The notes beneath the pieces were generated by a model. That model searched no databases. It was not told the DNA's origin and worked only from the letters and a program-made list of their open reading frames with translations. A stretch of DNA of 64,000 nt from Labilibacter marinus. Lineage in GTDB: Bacteria; Bacteroidota; Bacteroidia; Bacteroidales; Marinilabiliaceae. Made by a program: the position numbers and the translations under genes. Of the stretch, positions 8,057 to 16,943 are shown in pieces (within the stretch, counting starts at the first letter, position 1; the number at the start of each line of letters is the position of its first letter). Location: assembly GCF_001659685.2 (NCBI RefSeq), contig NZ_LXYE02000010.1, positions 124,001 through 188,000 of the forward strand, written 5' to 3'.

Positions 8057-9859
8057 ATGCGAAATTATATATTAGCCCTTGCAGCATTATTTATGCTTAT
8101 TTATTCGTGCGCTAACCCAGGTTACCCAACAGGAGGTCCTAAAGATGAAAGTGTTCCTGTTGTAAAAAAATCTACACCACCCGCTAATGCTCTAAACTAT
8201 AAAGAGGATAAAGTAATTATTGAGTTCGATGAAATCATTAAGCTGAAAGATGTTAATCAGAAGTTTGTAGTTTCTCCTCCTTTAAAAAAGCGACCTAAGA
8301 TTGAAGCTAGAGCTAATAAATTAAGTGTTAGGTTTGATGAAGACGAAGTGCTTCAAGATAATGCAACTTACACTTTAGATTTTGCCGATGCAATTACCGA
8401 TAACAATGAAGGTAATGCGTTGGAATCCTTCGTTTTTTCTTTTTCTACGGGTGAGGTGGTTGATTCATTTGCCATACTAGGAAATGTTTGGGAAGCACTT
8501 GACTTGGCACCTATTGAAGGTGCTATAGTTTTGGCGCATAAAAACCTTAACGATACGGCATTTACACACGATATTCCTGTTCGACTGGCTAAAACGGATA
8601 ATACAGGGCATTTTGCTTTGCGAAACCTGAGTCCTGGGGAGTATAGGGTTTACGCCATTGAAGATGGAAACAGGAATTATATGTTCGATCAGCCTGGTGA
8701 GCATATTGCTTGGATTGATACAATTATTTCTCCATCGATGGAATATGTTGAAATGCCTGATAGTATTACGCCGGATTCAGTAGTTTTTAGAGAGGAATTG
8801 GTTTATTCTCCCAATGATTTGAAACTATTCATGTTTAAGGAAGAAGAAACTGAGCAGTATTCAATGGGTGAAGAGCGCAAGGATTCAAATACCATGGCTT
8901 TTTACTTTAATTTGCCTTTAGAAGAATTCAATATAGAACCTATTACAGAAACGCCTGTTACTGAGGATTGGGCCATTTTGGAACCTTCGTCTAAGAATGA
9001 TACCATGTTTATTTGGATAACAGATAGTGCGTTGTACAGAAGGGACACTTTAAAAATGGCTTATAGCTATATGGGTTTAGATACCTTGGATAATCCTGCA
9101 TTAATAAACGATACGGTAAGAATGTATCATTTTAAGTTGCCTCCACAGCGAGAAACCAGAAGGAGTAAAAAGAAGAAAAAGAAGGTTGTGCCGACTTTAC
9201 AAATGGGTAAGTCTTCAAGTGGTGTTGATGTGTATGGTAGTTTTAATTTTATTATGCCAACTCCGATAAAATCCTTCAATCAGGAGGGTATGCAATTGTT
9301 TGAGCAGGTTGATACTTTAATGGAAAAAAGAGACTATACATTTGTGCAGGATTCTGCATTTAAGCGTCGTTATTCTGTAAAAACAAAGTGGACACCAGGA
9401 GCAAAATACACTTTAGTGATAGATTCGGCCTCCATAGAAGATGTGTATGGATTGAAGTGTGATTCCATTGGTAAACAATTTACAGTTAAAGACCTTGATT
9501 CCTACGGAATGATTCTCTTAAATATTGGCCATGGCGGAGATGAGTGGTTGATTCAATTGCTCAATAATTCGGATGAAATAATCAGACAGAAATATGTTCC
9601 AACTTCAGGTAAGTTAGCTTTCCAAAATTTAAATCCAGGAGCCTATAAAATAAAGCTGGTAATGGATAAAAATATGAATGAGAAGTGGGATACTGGTAAT
9701 TATGAACTGAAGATTCAACCAGAACAAGTTTTTTATTATCCGGGTAAGATAGATTTAAGAGCAACATGGGATCATGTAGTGGAATGGAAGCTGGAGGAGT
9801 TTGATATATATGATTTTGTAGAGAAAAATCGTAAGCCTAAGAAAAGAGAAGAAAATTAA
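8057..9859 (+). CDS. Ig-like (Big_5/SbsA_Ig) lipoprotein
   Basis: This 600-residue surface or periplasmic lipoprotein has its signal ending at a lipobox cysteine in MLIYSCANPGYPTGGP (C18), followed by a glycine/proline-rich stretch common in exported Bacteroidetes lipoproteins. Residues about 30-130 form a Big_5/SbsA Ig-like domain (VIIEFDEIIKLKD, TYTLDFADAITDNNEGN). About 140-210 looks like a carboxypeptidase-regulatory-type beta-sandwich (GHFALRNLSPGEYRVYAIED). A basic run RRSKKKKKK sits near 380, and a second such fold is near 510-560 (LNPGAYKIKLVMDKNMN). Function is unknown. It is first in a plus-strand run with the thiamine-binding and DUF3108 genes. Confidence 0.85.
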   Translation: MRNYILALAALFMLIYSCANPGYPTGGPKDESVPVVKKSTPPANALNYKEDKVIIEFDEIIKLKDVNQKFVVSPPLKKRPKIEARANKLSVRFDEDEVLQDNATYTLDFADAITDNNEGNALESFVFSFSTGEVVDSFAILGNVWEALDLAPIEGAIVLAHKNLNDTAFTHDIPVRLAKTDNTGHFALRNLSPGEYRVYAIEDGNRNYMFDQPGEHIAWIDTIISPSMEYVEMPDSITPDSVVFREELVYSPNDLKLFMFKEEETEQYSMGEERKDSNTMAFYFNLPLEEFNIEPITETPVTEDWAILEPSSKNDTMFIWITDSALYRRDTLKMAYSYMGLDTLDNPALINDTVRMYHFKLPPQRETRRSKKKKKKVVPTLQMGKSSSGVDVYGSFNFIMPTPIKSFNQEGMQLFEQVDTLMEKRDYTFVQDSAFKRRYSVKTKWTPGAKYTLVIDSASIEDVYGLKCDSIGKQFTVKDLDSYGMILLNIGHGGDEWLIQLLNNSDEIIRQKYVPTSGKLAFQNLNPGAYKIKLVMDKNMNEKWDTGNYELKIQPEQVFYYPGKIDLRATWDHVVEWKLEEFDIYDFVEKNRKPKKREEN

Positions 9860-9892
9860 TAGTTAGTTGTCACGTGTCAATAAATAACTTGT

Positions 9893-9923
9893 TTGGTATT
9901 ATTGACCAATGATTAATAACCAA
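9893..9923. repeat. short inverted repeat
   Basis: Arms TTGGTATTATT and AATAACCAA pair with a small bulge between the Big_5 and thiamine-binding genes. Its right half resembles the right half of the hairpin at 34749-34786 (12 of 14 bases between AATGATTAATAACC and ATTGATTAATGACC), so the two may belong to one small intergenic repeat family. Confidence 0.4.
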
Positions 9924-9937
9924 TAAACGATTGTAAT

Positions 9938-10249
9938 ATGTCCGTACTTGTAAATTTTGCTATGTTCCCAACAGATGCTGGTGTGAGTAAAAGTGCACCA
10001 GTTAGCAGGGTAATCGATTTTATAAAAAATAGCGGTGTAACATATCAGCTTGGGCCAATGGGTACAACCATTGAAACAGATACGATGCCAGAAGCTATGG
10101 ATATTATAAACGGGGCTTATGCTTTGTTAGAAAAGGACCACGACCGTATTTATACCACCATTACTATTGATGCCAGAAAAGGTGAACTTGGGCGTATGAA
10201 ATCGAAAATTGATTCTATCGAGAATAAAATAGGTAAGGTTAATTCGTAA
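9938..10249 (+). CDS. MTH1187/YqgV-type thiamine-binding protein
   Basis: This 103-residue cytosolic protein belongs to the DUF77/Thiamine_BP family, small ferredoxin-like-fold proteins; relatives bind thiamine or related pyrimidines. The family pattern is visible in the first strand (VNFAMFPTD), YQLGPMGTTIETD in the middle, and the region IYTTITIDARKGE. I found no TPP riboswitch before it. It lies three bases upstream of the DUF3108 gene, suggesting co-transcription. Ligand and role here are not shown by context. Confidence 0.88.
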   Translation: MSVLVNFAMFPTDAGVSKSAPVSRVIDFIKNSGVTYQLGPMGTTIETDTMPEAMDIINGAYALLEKDHDRIYTTITIDARKGELGRMKSKIDSIENKIGKVNS

Positions 10250-10252
10250 TCG

Positions 10253-11077
10253 ATGTCTATTATCTATAAGACTTTCTTTGCTGTATTGCTTTTATATATT
10301 GGTATTCAATCAATAAATGCCCAGTGTAATATAGAGAATTCTACTTTTAGGAGTGGGGAAGTTGTTACTTATCATGCTTATTATAACTGGCATTTTATCT
10401 GGATAAATGCTGGCATCGTCCATTTTTCTGTAAAAGAAGCCCAGTATGAGGAATCTGATGCCTGGTTTTTATCGGCTTATGGACGGACCTATAGTGGTTA
10501 CGATAAGTTTATGAAGGTTCGTGATACCTTTGAGGTTTACGTGGATAAGGATAGGTTTGAGCCATTGCATTTTAATCGAGTAACTAAAGAAGGAAGTACA
10601 GTTGGTCATCATCAATATTGGTTTAACTATAAAGATAGCTTGGTGCAGACCAAAACTAAAAAAGGAGAAGTTGGTCTTTATAAAGATAGTGTCATCACCT
10701 TAAAAGATTGTACTTCCGATTTGCTGACAATGGTTTATAAGGCACGCAATATCGATTATTCAAAATATCAAGTCAACGAGAAAATACCTATTCGAATGAT
10801 TGTGGATAATAAAATTCATGATTTATATATCCGATATTTGGGCAAAGAAATCATTAAAAATAGAGACGGGCGAAGTTTTAAATGTTTAAAGTTTTCTCCT
10901 CTTCTGGTAGCAGGTACCATCTTTGAATCTGGCGAAGATATGACCGTTTGGGTTACCAATGACGAAGCTCGGGTTCCTATTGTTGTGGAGGCAAAAGTAT
11001 TGGTGGGCTCAGTTAAAGCTGTTTTTGTGGATGCTGTAGGACTTTTGAATCCAATTACTGCTGAGGTAAAAGAGTAA
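10253..11077 (+). CDS. DUF3108 domain-containing exported protein
   Basis: A signal peptide (about residues 1-23, ending INAQ) precedes a single DUF3108-type beta-rich domain filling the remaining 250 residues, with GEVVTYHAYYNW near the start and AVFVDAVGLLNPI near the end. DUF3108 proteins are periplasmic and of unknown function. It follows the thiamine-binding gene by three bases. A terminator lies about 180 bases downstream. Confidence 0.85.
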   Translation: MSIIYKTFFAVLLLYIGIQSINAQCNIENSTFRSGEVVTYHAYYNWHFIWINAGIVHFSVKEAQYEESDAWFLSAYGRTYSGYDKFMKVRDTFEVYVDKDRFEPLHFNRVTKEGSTVGHHQYWFNYKDSLVQTKTKKGEVGLYKDSVITLKDCTSDLLTMVYKARNIDYSKYQVNEKIPIRMIVDNKIHDLYIRYLGKEIIKNRDGRSFKCLKFSPLLVAGTIFESGEDMTVWVTNDEARVPIVVEAKVLVGSVKAVFVDAVGLLNPITAEVKE

Positions 11078-11234
11078 TTGCTTGTTGTTGAAATATTGCT
11101 GCTAGGTGTTAAGAATGGTGGGTTTGTCAAAAAATAAATTGATAATATATCTATCCTAGCTTAATTATTTGGGGGTGTAAAATTAAAATGCTTAATTTGC
11201 TGCAGGAATATATCAATGAATATTCTATATTAAT

Positions 11235-11254
11235 AATGTTGTCTCAACAACATT
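11235..11254. repeat. perfect short palindrome before terminator
   Basis: AATGTTGT and ACAACATT flank a CTCA loop, one base before the terminator hairpin at 11256. The two hairpins together could form the 3' end of the DUF3108 transcript or of a short independent RNA. Confidence 0.5.
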
Positions 11255-11255
11255 A

Positions 11256-11278
11256 AACCCATTAAGGGTTATTTTTTT
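11256..11278 (+). terminator. terminator after DUF3108 operon
   Basis: AACCC, a five-base loop and GGGTT are followed by A and seven T residues, a compact intrinsic terminator on the plus strand. It separates the DUF3108 run from the sigma-factor gene. Confidence 0.65.
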
Positions 11279-11315
11279 ATCAAAATCCCGAATATTTAAA
11301 CCTTTTGTTTAAAAG

Positions 11316-11323
11316 TACTTTTG
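11316..11323 (+). promoter_or_regulatory. candidate -7 element for ECF sigma gene
   Basis: TACTTTTG matches TAnnTTTG and is followed by GCG, as in several other promoters here. It lies 22 bases before the sigma-factor ATG. The -33 region is TTTAAA rather than TTTG. Confidence 0.5.
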
Positions 11324-11345
11324 CGAGTGCTAGGTATATTTTTCT

Positions 11346-11918
11346 ATGACTCAAGATAAATTACAAATTGATCCAAGCCTTATAGCGGCTTTAAAGAATG
11401 GCGATGAAGATGCTTTTAAAGGCATCTATGAGCTTCTTTATGCTCGCTTGTTTCGATTTGTAAAATATGCTTTATCTAATTCGGAAGATTCGGAAGAAAT
11501 TGTACAAGAAACTTTCTTGAAATTGTGGAAGTCCCATCAAGATATAGATCTAGATAAGTCTTTTGAATCGTTTGTGTTTACTATTGCTAAAAATCAAATA
11601 AAGGATTTTCTACGTAAGGTATTAAGCCAAAAAAAGTACATTGAATCAATAATTCTTGAAAATTCCTTCGAAAGTAATCAGTTAGAGGAGATAGTTAACT
11701 ATAGAGAAACGGATAAAGTAATAAGGCAGTTGATTGGAATGTTGCCCGAAAAAAGAAGAACCGCCTTTGAGTTAAGTCGATTCCAAGGGAAAACATATAA
11801 GGAAATTTCGCTGCTGATGAATATTTCTGAAAACACTGTAGATACTCATATTCGCAAAGCGCTTGGTTTCTTAAAAGAGGGGTTTGTTCGTTTTTCTTCC
11901 TTTATTTTTTGCTTATAA
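11346..11918 (+). CDS. ECF RNA polymerase sigma factor
   Basis: This 190-residue sigma-70 family factor of the ECF type has region 2 at about 25-95 (GIYELLYARLFRFVKYAL, EEIVQETFLKLWKS) and region 4 at about 125-180 (LPEKRRTAFELSRFQGKTYKEI, NISENTVDTHIRKAL), with no region 3. Such factors in Bacteroidota are held by a FecR-type anti-sigma factor and switch on the adjacent SusCD import genes when the receptor signals. Here a FecR gene follows 92 bases later and an STN-bearing SusC after that, so the three should form one signalling chain. Confidence 0.93.
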   Translation: MTQDKLQIDPSLIAALKNGDEDAFKGIYELLYARLFRFVKYALSNSEDSEEIVQETFLKLWKSHQDIDLDKSFESFVFTIAKNQIKDFLRKVLSQKKYIESIILENSFESNQLEEIVNYRETDKVIRQLIGMLPEKRRTAFELSRFQGKTYKEISLLMNISENTVDTHIRKALGFLKEGFVRFSSFIFCL

Positions 11919-12010
11919 CCTTAAGCAAATACCCTGTATGATAAAAAAAATAGAAAAAAAGTAAGTTTCGATTCACGGAACATACTCTCTTGTGCGTATT
12001 AATTAATTGT

Positions 12011-13174
12011 ATGAAGCATTTTATGTCAATATTAAATAAAATAAAAAGAATTGTTGGCTCCAATAGGGTTAGGAAAAATGAATTCGAAGAACTTGAGAAT
12101 TTTGTTGAAAGCTTTGATCAGGATGAAGAAGTGGAGAGTTGGTTGCAACAACATTGGGCGAATGCTTTTAGTGCAGACGAATCATATAAGAAGAGCTTAA
12201 GTGAAGAGCCGTATTATATTAATAAAAGTCGTTTTTCAGATCGTTTCACACAGTTAAAAATTGCCGCGAGTGCAATATTATTAGTTGGTTTAGGTACAGG
12301 TTTGTGGTTTTTAGTTGCAGGTGAAACAATGACTAGCCCGTATGTAGCAGATTCAAAGCTTATGAAAAAAATGGGTAAAGAAGTGTTGAGTTCTGTTGTT
12401 TTAGAGCAAGGAGATAAAACCTATGATTTGTCTGAAAATGATATTAGTCTTAATAAGCAGGATTTAAAAATTGTAGGAAATAGAAGTAATCTAAGGGTTC
12501 TTGCTAAGGATGATGAAAACAATAATAAGATAGAACAACATTGGAGTACTATTAAGGTGCCAAAAGGTAAAGATTATTACGTTGTACTATCTGATAGTAC
12601 TCAAATATGGATGAATGCCTGCTCCGAGCTTTCGTTTCCAAACTATTTTGTTGATGGTAAGAGAGAAGTAAAATTAACTGGTGAAGCATATTTTGAAGTA
12701 AGATCGGATGTTGAAAATCCATTTTATATTAAAACCCATCATTCTGTTGTGCAGGTAACAGGGACAAAGTTTAATGTTTATAGTTATAAACATGAATACG
12801 AAAGTGCAGTGACTTTAGTAGAAGGTAAAGTTGGTGTGAATGTAAATGGGCATTTACATAAAATTAAGCCAGGGGAGCAATTTGTACAAAATGAAGAGGG
12901 GTATAAGATTAAAAGTGTAAATCCATATCACTTTATTTCTTGGAAAGAAGGCGTGTTTGAGTTTCATGATATGTCGTTAAAGGACATGTCTCTTAGATTA
13001 ACGAAATGGTTTGAAGTAGAGTTTATATTTGAAAATGAACATGTGTCAGCTCAGCGCTTTACGGGTATGATACGTAAAGATCATGATATAGAATATTTTA
13101 TAAAGGTACTGGAGAAAACAACCAACCTTAGTTTTCAGTACCAAGAATCCCAAATTATTATTTCGCAGAAGTAA
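12011..13174 (+). CDS. FecR-family anti-sigma factor
   Basis: This inner-membrane regulator should bind the ECF sigma factor and release it when the outer-membrane SusC receptor is occupied. I start at ATG 12011 (MKHFMSIL) rather than the upstream TTG at 11990; ATG 12023 is also possible. Order: N-terminal cytosolic helical region, one transmembrane helix at about 78-98, a periplasmic FecR domain (VPKGKDYYVVLSDSTQIWMN, LTGEAYFEV, VQVTGTKFNVYSY, LVEGKVGV), and a C-terminal DUF4974/STN-like domain (FHDMSLKDMSLRLTKWFEVE). It is 36 bases from susC, so co-transcription is likely. Confidence 0.92.
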   Translation: MKHFMSILNKIKRIVGSNRVRKNEFEELENFVESFDQDEEVESWLQQHWANAFSADESYKKSLSEEPYYINKSRFSDRFTQLKIAASAILLVGLGTGLWFLVAGETMTSPYVADSKLMKKMGKEVLSSVVLEQGDKTYDLSENDISLNKQDLKIVGNRSNLRVLAKDDENNNKIEQHWSTIKVPKGKDYYVVLSDSTQIWMNACSELSFPNYFVDGKREVKLTGEAYFEVRSDVENPFYIKTHHSVVQVTGTKFNVYSYKHEYESAVTLVEGKVGVNVNGHLHKIKPGEQFVQNEEGYKIKSVNPYHFISWKEGVFEFHDMSLKDMSLRLTKWFEVEFIFENEHVSAQRFTGMIRKDHDIEYFIKVLEKTTNLSFQYQESQIIISQK

Positions 13175-13210
13175 AATTGATTTAATAACTATATAATTTA
13201 AAACTAGCCA

Positions 13211-16200
13211 ATGAAGAAGCTTTTTAAAAGTAAGCTTACTCTCCCCGAGAGTAGGTATTGGGAAAAGTACATCCCAATTCGATTGTTTACAATCATTGTT
13301 ATATTGTTGATTGTTAATGTTTCAGCTTTTGCTGTTGCACAAGGAAATGTACTTATTAAAAAAGGAAGTTGGACTGTAGAAAACTTGTTTGAAGAATTAA
13401 AAACGCAAACAGGATTAACAGTTATTTACAACAACAACAAGTTAGACAAGAACCATGTTGTTAGCGTGCCTAAGGGTAGTATGGAGCTTAATGATTTAAT
13501 GCAACATGTATTAAAAGATCAAGCTTTAGATTATGAGCTTAAAGACGATTATATCGTTATTAAACCTAAAAATCATGTCGAAATTGTTGATGGTTCGCAA
13601 GAAACAAAAACCGTGAAAGGTAGAATTGTGGATACTGAAGGTATTACTCTACCAGGAGTGGCTGTTATGGTTAAGGGAACACAAATAGGAACCGTTACAA
13701 ATATTGATGGTGTTTTCCAAATTAATGTACCTGCAGACAATACTACATTAGTGATTTCATACATTGGTATGAAAACACAGGAGATTGATGTGGCAAACCG
13801 ACAAGAGGTTGATGTAACTTTGGTTTCTGACTTAACGAGTTTAGACGAAGTTGTAGTTACAGGTATGGTTACTACGGATAAGCGACTATTTACAGGAGCG
13901 AGTCAAAGAATTAAAGCAGAGGATGCAAAGTTAGCTGGTATTGCTGATGTAAGTCGAAGTCTGGAAGGGCGAGCTGCAGGGGTGTCAGTACAAAACGTAT
14001 CTGGTACTTTTGGTACGGCTCCAAAGATTAGAGTGAGGGGTGCTACTTCTATTTATGGAAGTTCAAAGCCACTATGGGTAGTGGATGGAATTATAATGGA
14101 AGATGTAGTTGAGATGAGTTCTGATGATCTTTCATCTGGAGATGCAAAAACACTTATTAGTTCTGCAATAGCAGGATTAAATGCAGATGATATTGAAAGC
14201 TTTGACATTTTGAAGGATGGTTCTGCAACTTCTATTTATGGAGCTCGCGCAATGGCAGGGGTAATTGTAATTACCACTAAAAGAGGAAAAGCTGGAGTTA
14301 GCCGCATTTCTTATACCGGCGAGTATACATATAGATTAAAGCCTTCATATAATGATTACAATATCATGAACTCGCAAGAGCAAATGTCTGTTTATGAAGA
14401 AATGCGAGAGGGAGGTTGGCTAAACTACGCAGATATTGCCAATGCGGCAGAAAGTGGTGTTTATGGAAGAATGTATCAACAGCTCAATAAGCTAGATGCC
14501 AATGGTAATTTTTCTCTAGCGCATACGCAGGAAGCGATGGCTGGATATTTACGACAGGCAGAATACAGAAATACAGATTGGTTTGAGGAATTATTCAATT
14601 CAAATGTAATGCAGAACCATTCTGTAAGTATGTCGTCGGGTACCGAAAAGTCTAGTTACTATGCTTCTGTTAGTGCTTTAGTAGATCCGGGTTGGACAAA
14701 AGAAAGTAAGGTAAATCGTTATACTGCAAATTTTAATACCAACTTTAAAATTCGTGATAATTTAAACCTTACAACGATAAGTAATGCCTCTTATAGAAAG
14801 CAAAAAGCACCAGGAACATTATCTCAAGATGTTGATGCTGTAACTGGAGAAGTAAAGCGAGATTTTGATATTAACCCATTTTCGTTTGCACTTAATTCAT
14901 CTAGAACGCTCGATCCTGATCTTTATTATACCAGAAACTATGCACCCTTTAATATTAAAGAGGAATTGGAAGAAAATCATATTGATTTAAATGTGGTAGA
15001 TGTTAAATTTCAATCGGAATTAAAGTGGAAACCTTTATCTAAACTAGAGTTAAGTGCTTTAGGAGCAGTTAAATATTCATCTACTTCTCAAGAACATAAG
15101 GTAACCGAGTTTTCAAATCAGGCTCAAGCTTACAGGGCAGCAGGTAATACAACTATTAGAGATAGAAATGCATTTCTATATACTAACCCAGATGATCCTT
15201 ATGCATTGCCTGTTACAGTTCTACCTCAGGGAGGTATTTATACCCGTACCGATTACTCTATGTTAGGATATGACCTTCGTACAACCGCGTCGTATAAAGA
15301 TGTGTTTAATGATACACATATTTTAAATATGTATGGAGGTATGGAAATGAACTCGGCAGATCGTAAAAAAACCAGAAATACGGGTTGGGGGATGCAGTAT
15401 TCTATGGGAGAAACTCCTTTTTATACGTATGAACTGTTTAAAAAAGGTATAGAGGAGAATAATCTTTATTATGAGTTAAGTAATACAAGGTATCGTAATT
15501 TAGCTTTCTTTGGAAATACAACCTATTCGTTTAGAGGAAAATATATTGTTAATGGAACTTTAAGGTATGAGGGATCTAATAAGTTAGGAAAATCAAAAAG
15601 TGCTCGTTGGTTACCTACTTGGAATGTATCAGGAGCGTGGAATGCCCATGAAGAAAACTTCTTTCAAAGATGGACTCCTGCAATTTCGCACTTAACCCTT
15701 AAGGCATCGTATAGTTTAACAGCGGATAGAGGTCCGTATAATGTAACCAACTCTTTGGTTGATATACGCAGTAGAACGCCATGGAGACCGACTGCCGGGG
15801 TTAAAGAAAGTGCTTTGTATATCGAGTCGCTAGAAAATAGTGAGTTAACATACGAAAAGAAACATGAAATTAACTTTGGTGCAGAAGTTGGTTTTGTTGG
15901 TAATAGAATCAATACAACATTTGATATTTATCAACGAGATAACTTTGACCTAATAGGTATTATTACTACTCAAGGTTTAGGAGGAGAAGTTGAAAAGTAT
16001 GGTAATGTGGCCTCCATGAAATCGAATGGGTATGAATTCTCATTATCGTCTTTAAATATTAAAACACAAGATTTTAAATGGAGTACTAGCTTTGTGTATT
16101 CTAAGGTGAAAAATGAGGTGACAGATTTGCAAACAACCTCTAGGGTTATTGATATGGTAAGCGGCAATGGTTTTGCAAAAGAAGGTTATCCAGTAAGATC

Positions 16201-16864
16201 TATTTTCTCTATCCCATTTGAAGGATTAAATGATGAAGGTTTACCTACTTTCTTAAACCAGAATGGAGATGTTACTGTGAGTGATATTTATTTTCAGGAA
16301 CGCGAAAATTTAGATTTTCTTGAGTATTCAGGATCGGCTGACCCAACGGATATAGGAAGTTTAAACAATACATTTAGTTACAAAGGGTTTAACTTAAATG
16401 TGTTTATGACATATGCTTTTGGTAATGTGGTACGATTAGATCCTATATTTAGCAGTTCGTATTCAGATTTAGCAGCTTTACCACGTGAATTCAAAAATCG
16501 TTGGGTAAGGCCAGGTGATGAAAAGTATACGGATGTTCCTGTTATAGCTACTGTTAGACAAGAGAATAATATTGGAGCTAGCGATTTGTCAACTGCATAC
16601 AACGCTTATAATTACTCATCAGCTAGGATTGCAAAAGGAGACTTTATAAGAATGAAAGAAATCTCGTTTGGATATGATTTTTCTCCTCAATTAACTAGTG
16701 CCTTAGGAGTAAATGCTTTATCGCTTAGGGTGCAGGCTACCAATTTGTTCTTAATTTATTCTGATAAAAAACTAAACGGACAGGATCCTGAGTTTTTTAA
16801 TACGGGAGGTGTTGCAACACCAGTGCCTAAGCAATTTACTTTTACATTAAAATTAAGTTTATAA
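13211..16864 (+). CDS. SusC/RagA TonB-dependent transporter with STN signalling domain
   Basis: This is the outer-membrane barrel of a SusCD nutrient importer, powered through TonB. The 1217-residue product has an extended N-terminal signal region (about 1-44), an STN domain at about 50-118 (WTVENLFEELKTQTGLTVIY), a carboxypeptidase-regulatory-like domain at 132-215 (GRIVDTEGITLPGVAVMVKG), a plug at about 230-360 (LWVVDGIIMED, SATSIYGARAMAGVIVITT) and the 22-strand barrel to the C terminus. The STN domain is used by transporters that signal to a FecR/ECF pair, matching the two upstream genes. SusD follows after 79 bases. The substrate is not evident; no glycoside hydrolase sits in the cassette. 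Confidence 0.95.
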   Translation: MKKLFKSKLTLPESRYWEKYIPIRLFTIIVILLIVNVSAFAVAQGNVLIKKGSWTVENLFEELKTQTGLTVIYNNNKLDKNHVVSVPKGSMELNDLMQHVLKDQALDYELKDDYIVIKPKNHVEIVDGSQETKTVKGRIVDTEGITLPGVAVMVKGTQIGTVTNIDGVFQINVPADNTTLVISYIGMKTQEIDVANRQEVDVTLVSDLTSLDEVVVTGMVTTDKRLFTGASQRIKAEDAKLAGIADVSRSLEGRAAGVSVQNVSGTFGTAPKIRVRGATSIYGSSKPLWVVDGIIMEDVVEMSSDDLSSGDAKTLISSAIAGLNADDIESFDILKDGSATSIYGARAMAGVIVITTKRGKAGVSRISYTGEYTYRLKPSYNDYNIMNSQEQMSVYEEMREGGWLNYADIANAAESGVYGRMYQQLNKLDANGNFSLAHTQEAMAGYLRQAEYRNTDWFEELFNSNVMQNHSVSMSSGTEKSSYYASVSALVDPGWTKESKVNRYTANFNTNFKIRDNLNLTTISNASYRKQKAPGTLSQDVDAVTGEVKRDFDINPFSFALNSSRTLDPDLYYTRNYAPFNIKEELEENHIDLNVVDVKFQSELKWKPLSKLELSALGAVKYSSTSQEHKVTEFSNQAQAYRAAGNTTIRDRNAFLYTNPDDPYALPVTVLPQGGIYTRTDYSMLGYDLRTTASYKDVFNDTHILNMYGGMEMNSADRKKTRNTGWGMQYSMGETPFYTYELFKKGIEENNLYYELSNTRYRNLAFFGNTTYSFRGKYIVNGTLRYEGSNKLGKSKSARWLPTWNVSGAWNAHEENFFQRWTPAISHLTLKASYSLTADRGPYNVTNSLVDIRSRTPWRPTAGVKESALYIESLENSELTYEKKHEINFGAEVGFVGNRINTTFDIYQRDNFDLIGIITTQGLGGEVEKYGNVASMKSNGYEFSLSSLNIKTQDFKWSTSFVYSKVKNEVTDLQTTSRVIDMVSGNGFAKEGYPVRSIFSIPFEGLNDEGLPTFLNQNGDVTVSDIYFQERENLDFLEYSGSADPTDIGSLNNTFSYKGFNLNVFMTYAFGNVVRLDPIFSSSYSDLAALPREFKNRWVRPGDEKYTDVPVIATVRQENNIGASDLSTAYNAYNYSSARIAKGDFIRMKEISFGYDFSPQLTSALGVNALSLRVQATNLFLIYSDKKLNGQDPEFFNTGGVATPVPKQFTFTLKLSL

Positions 16865-16943
16865 TTAGTGCATTAAATTGGTATTCATGTCTTTTATACA
16901 ATGAGGTGTATGTCGCATTGTTTAAAGAATAAAATATTTACAA

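Noticed and set aside
9860-9937. Possible TPP riboswitch before the thiamine-binding protein
   Set aside because: The gap is only 78 bases and shows no CTGAGA-type core; only a small inverted repeat is present.
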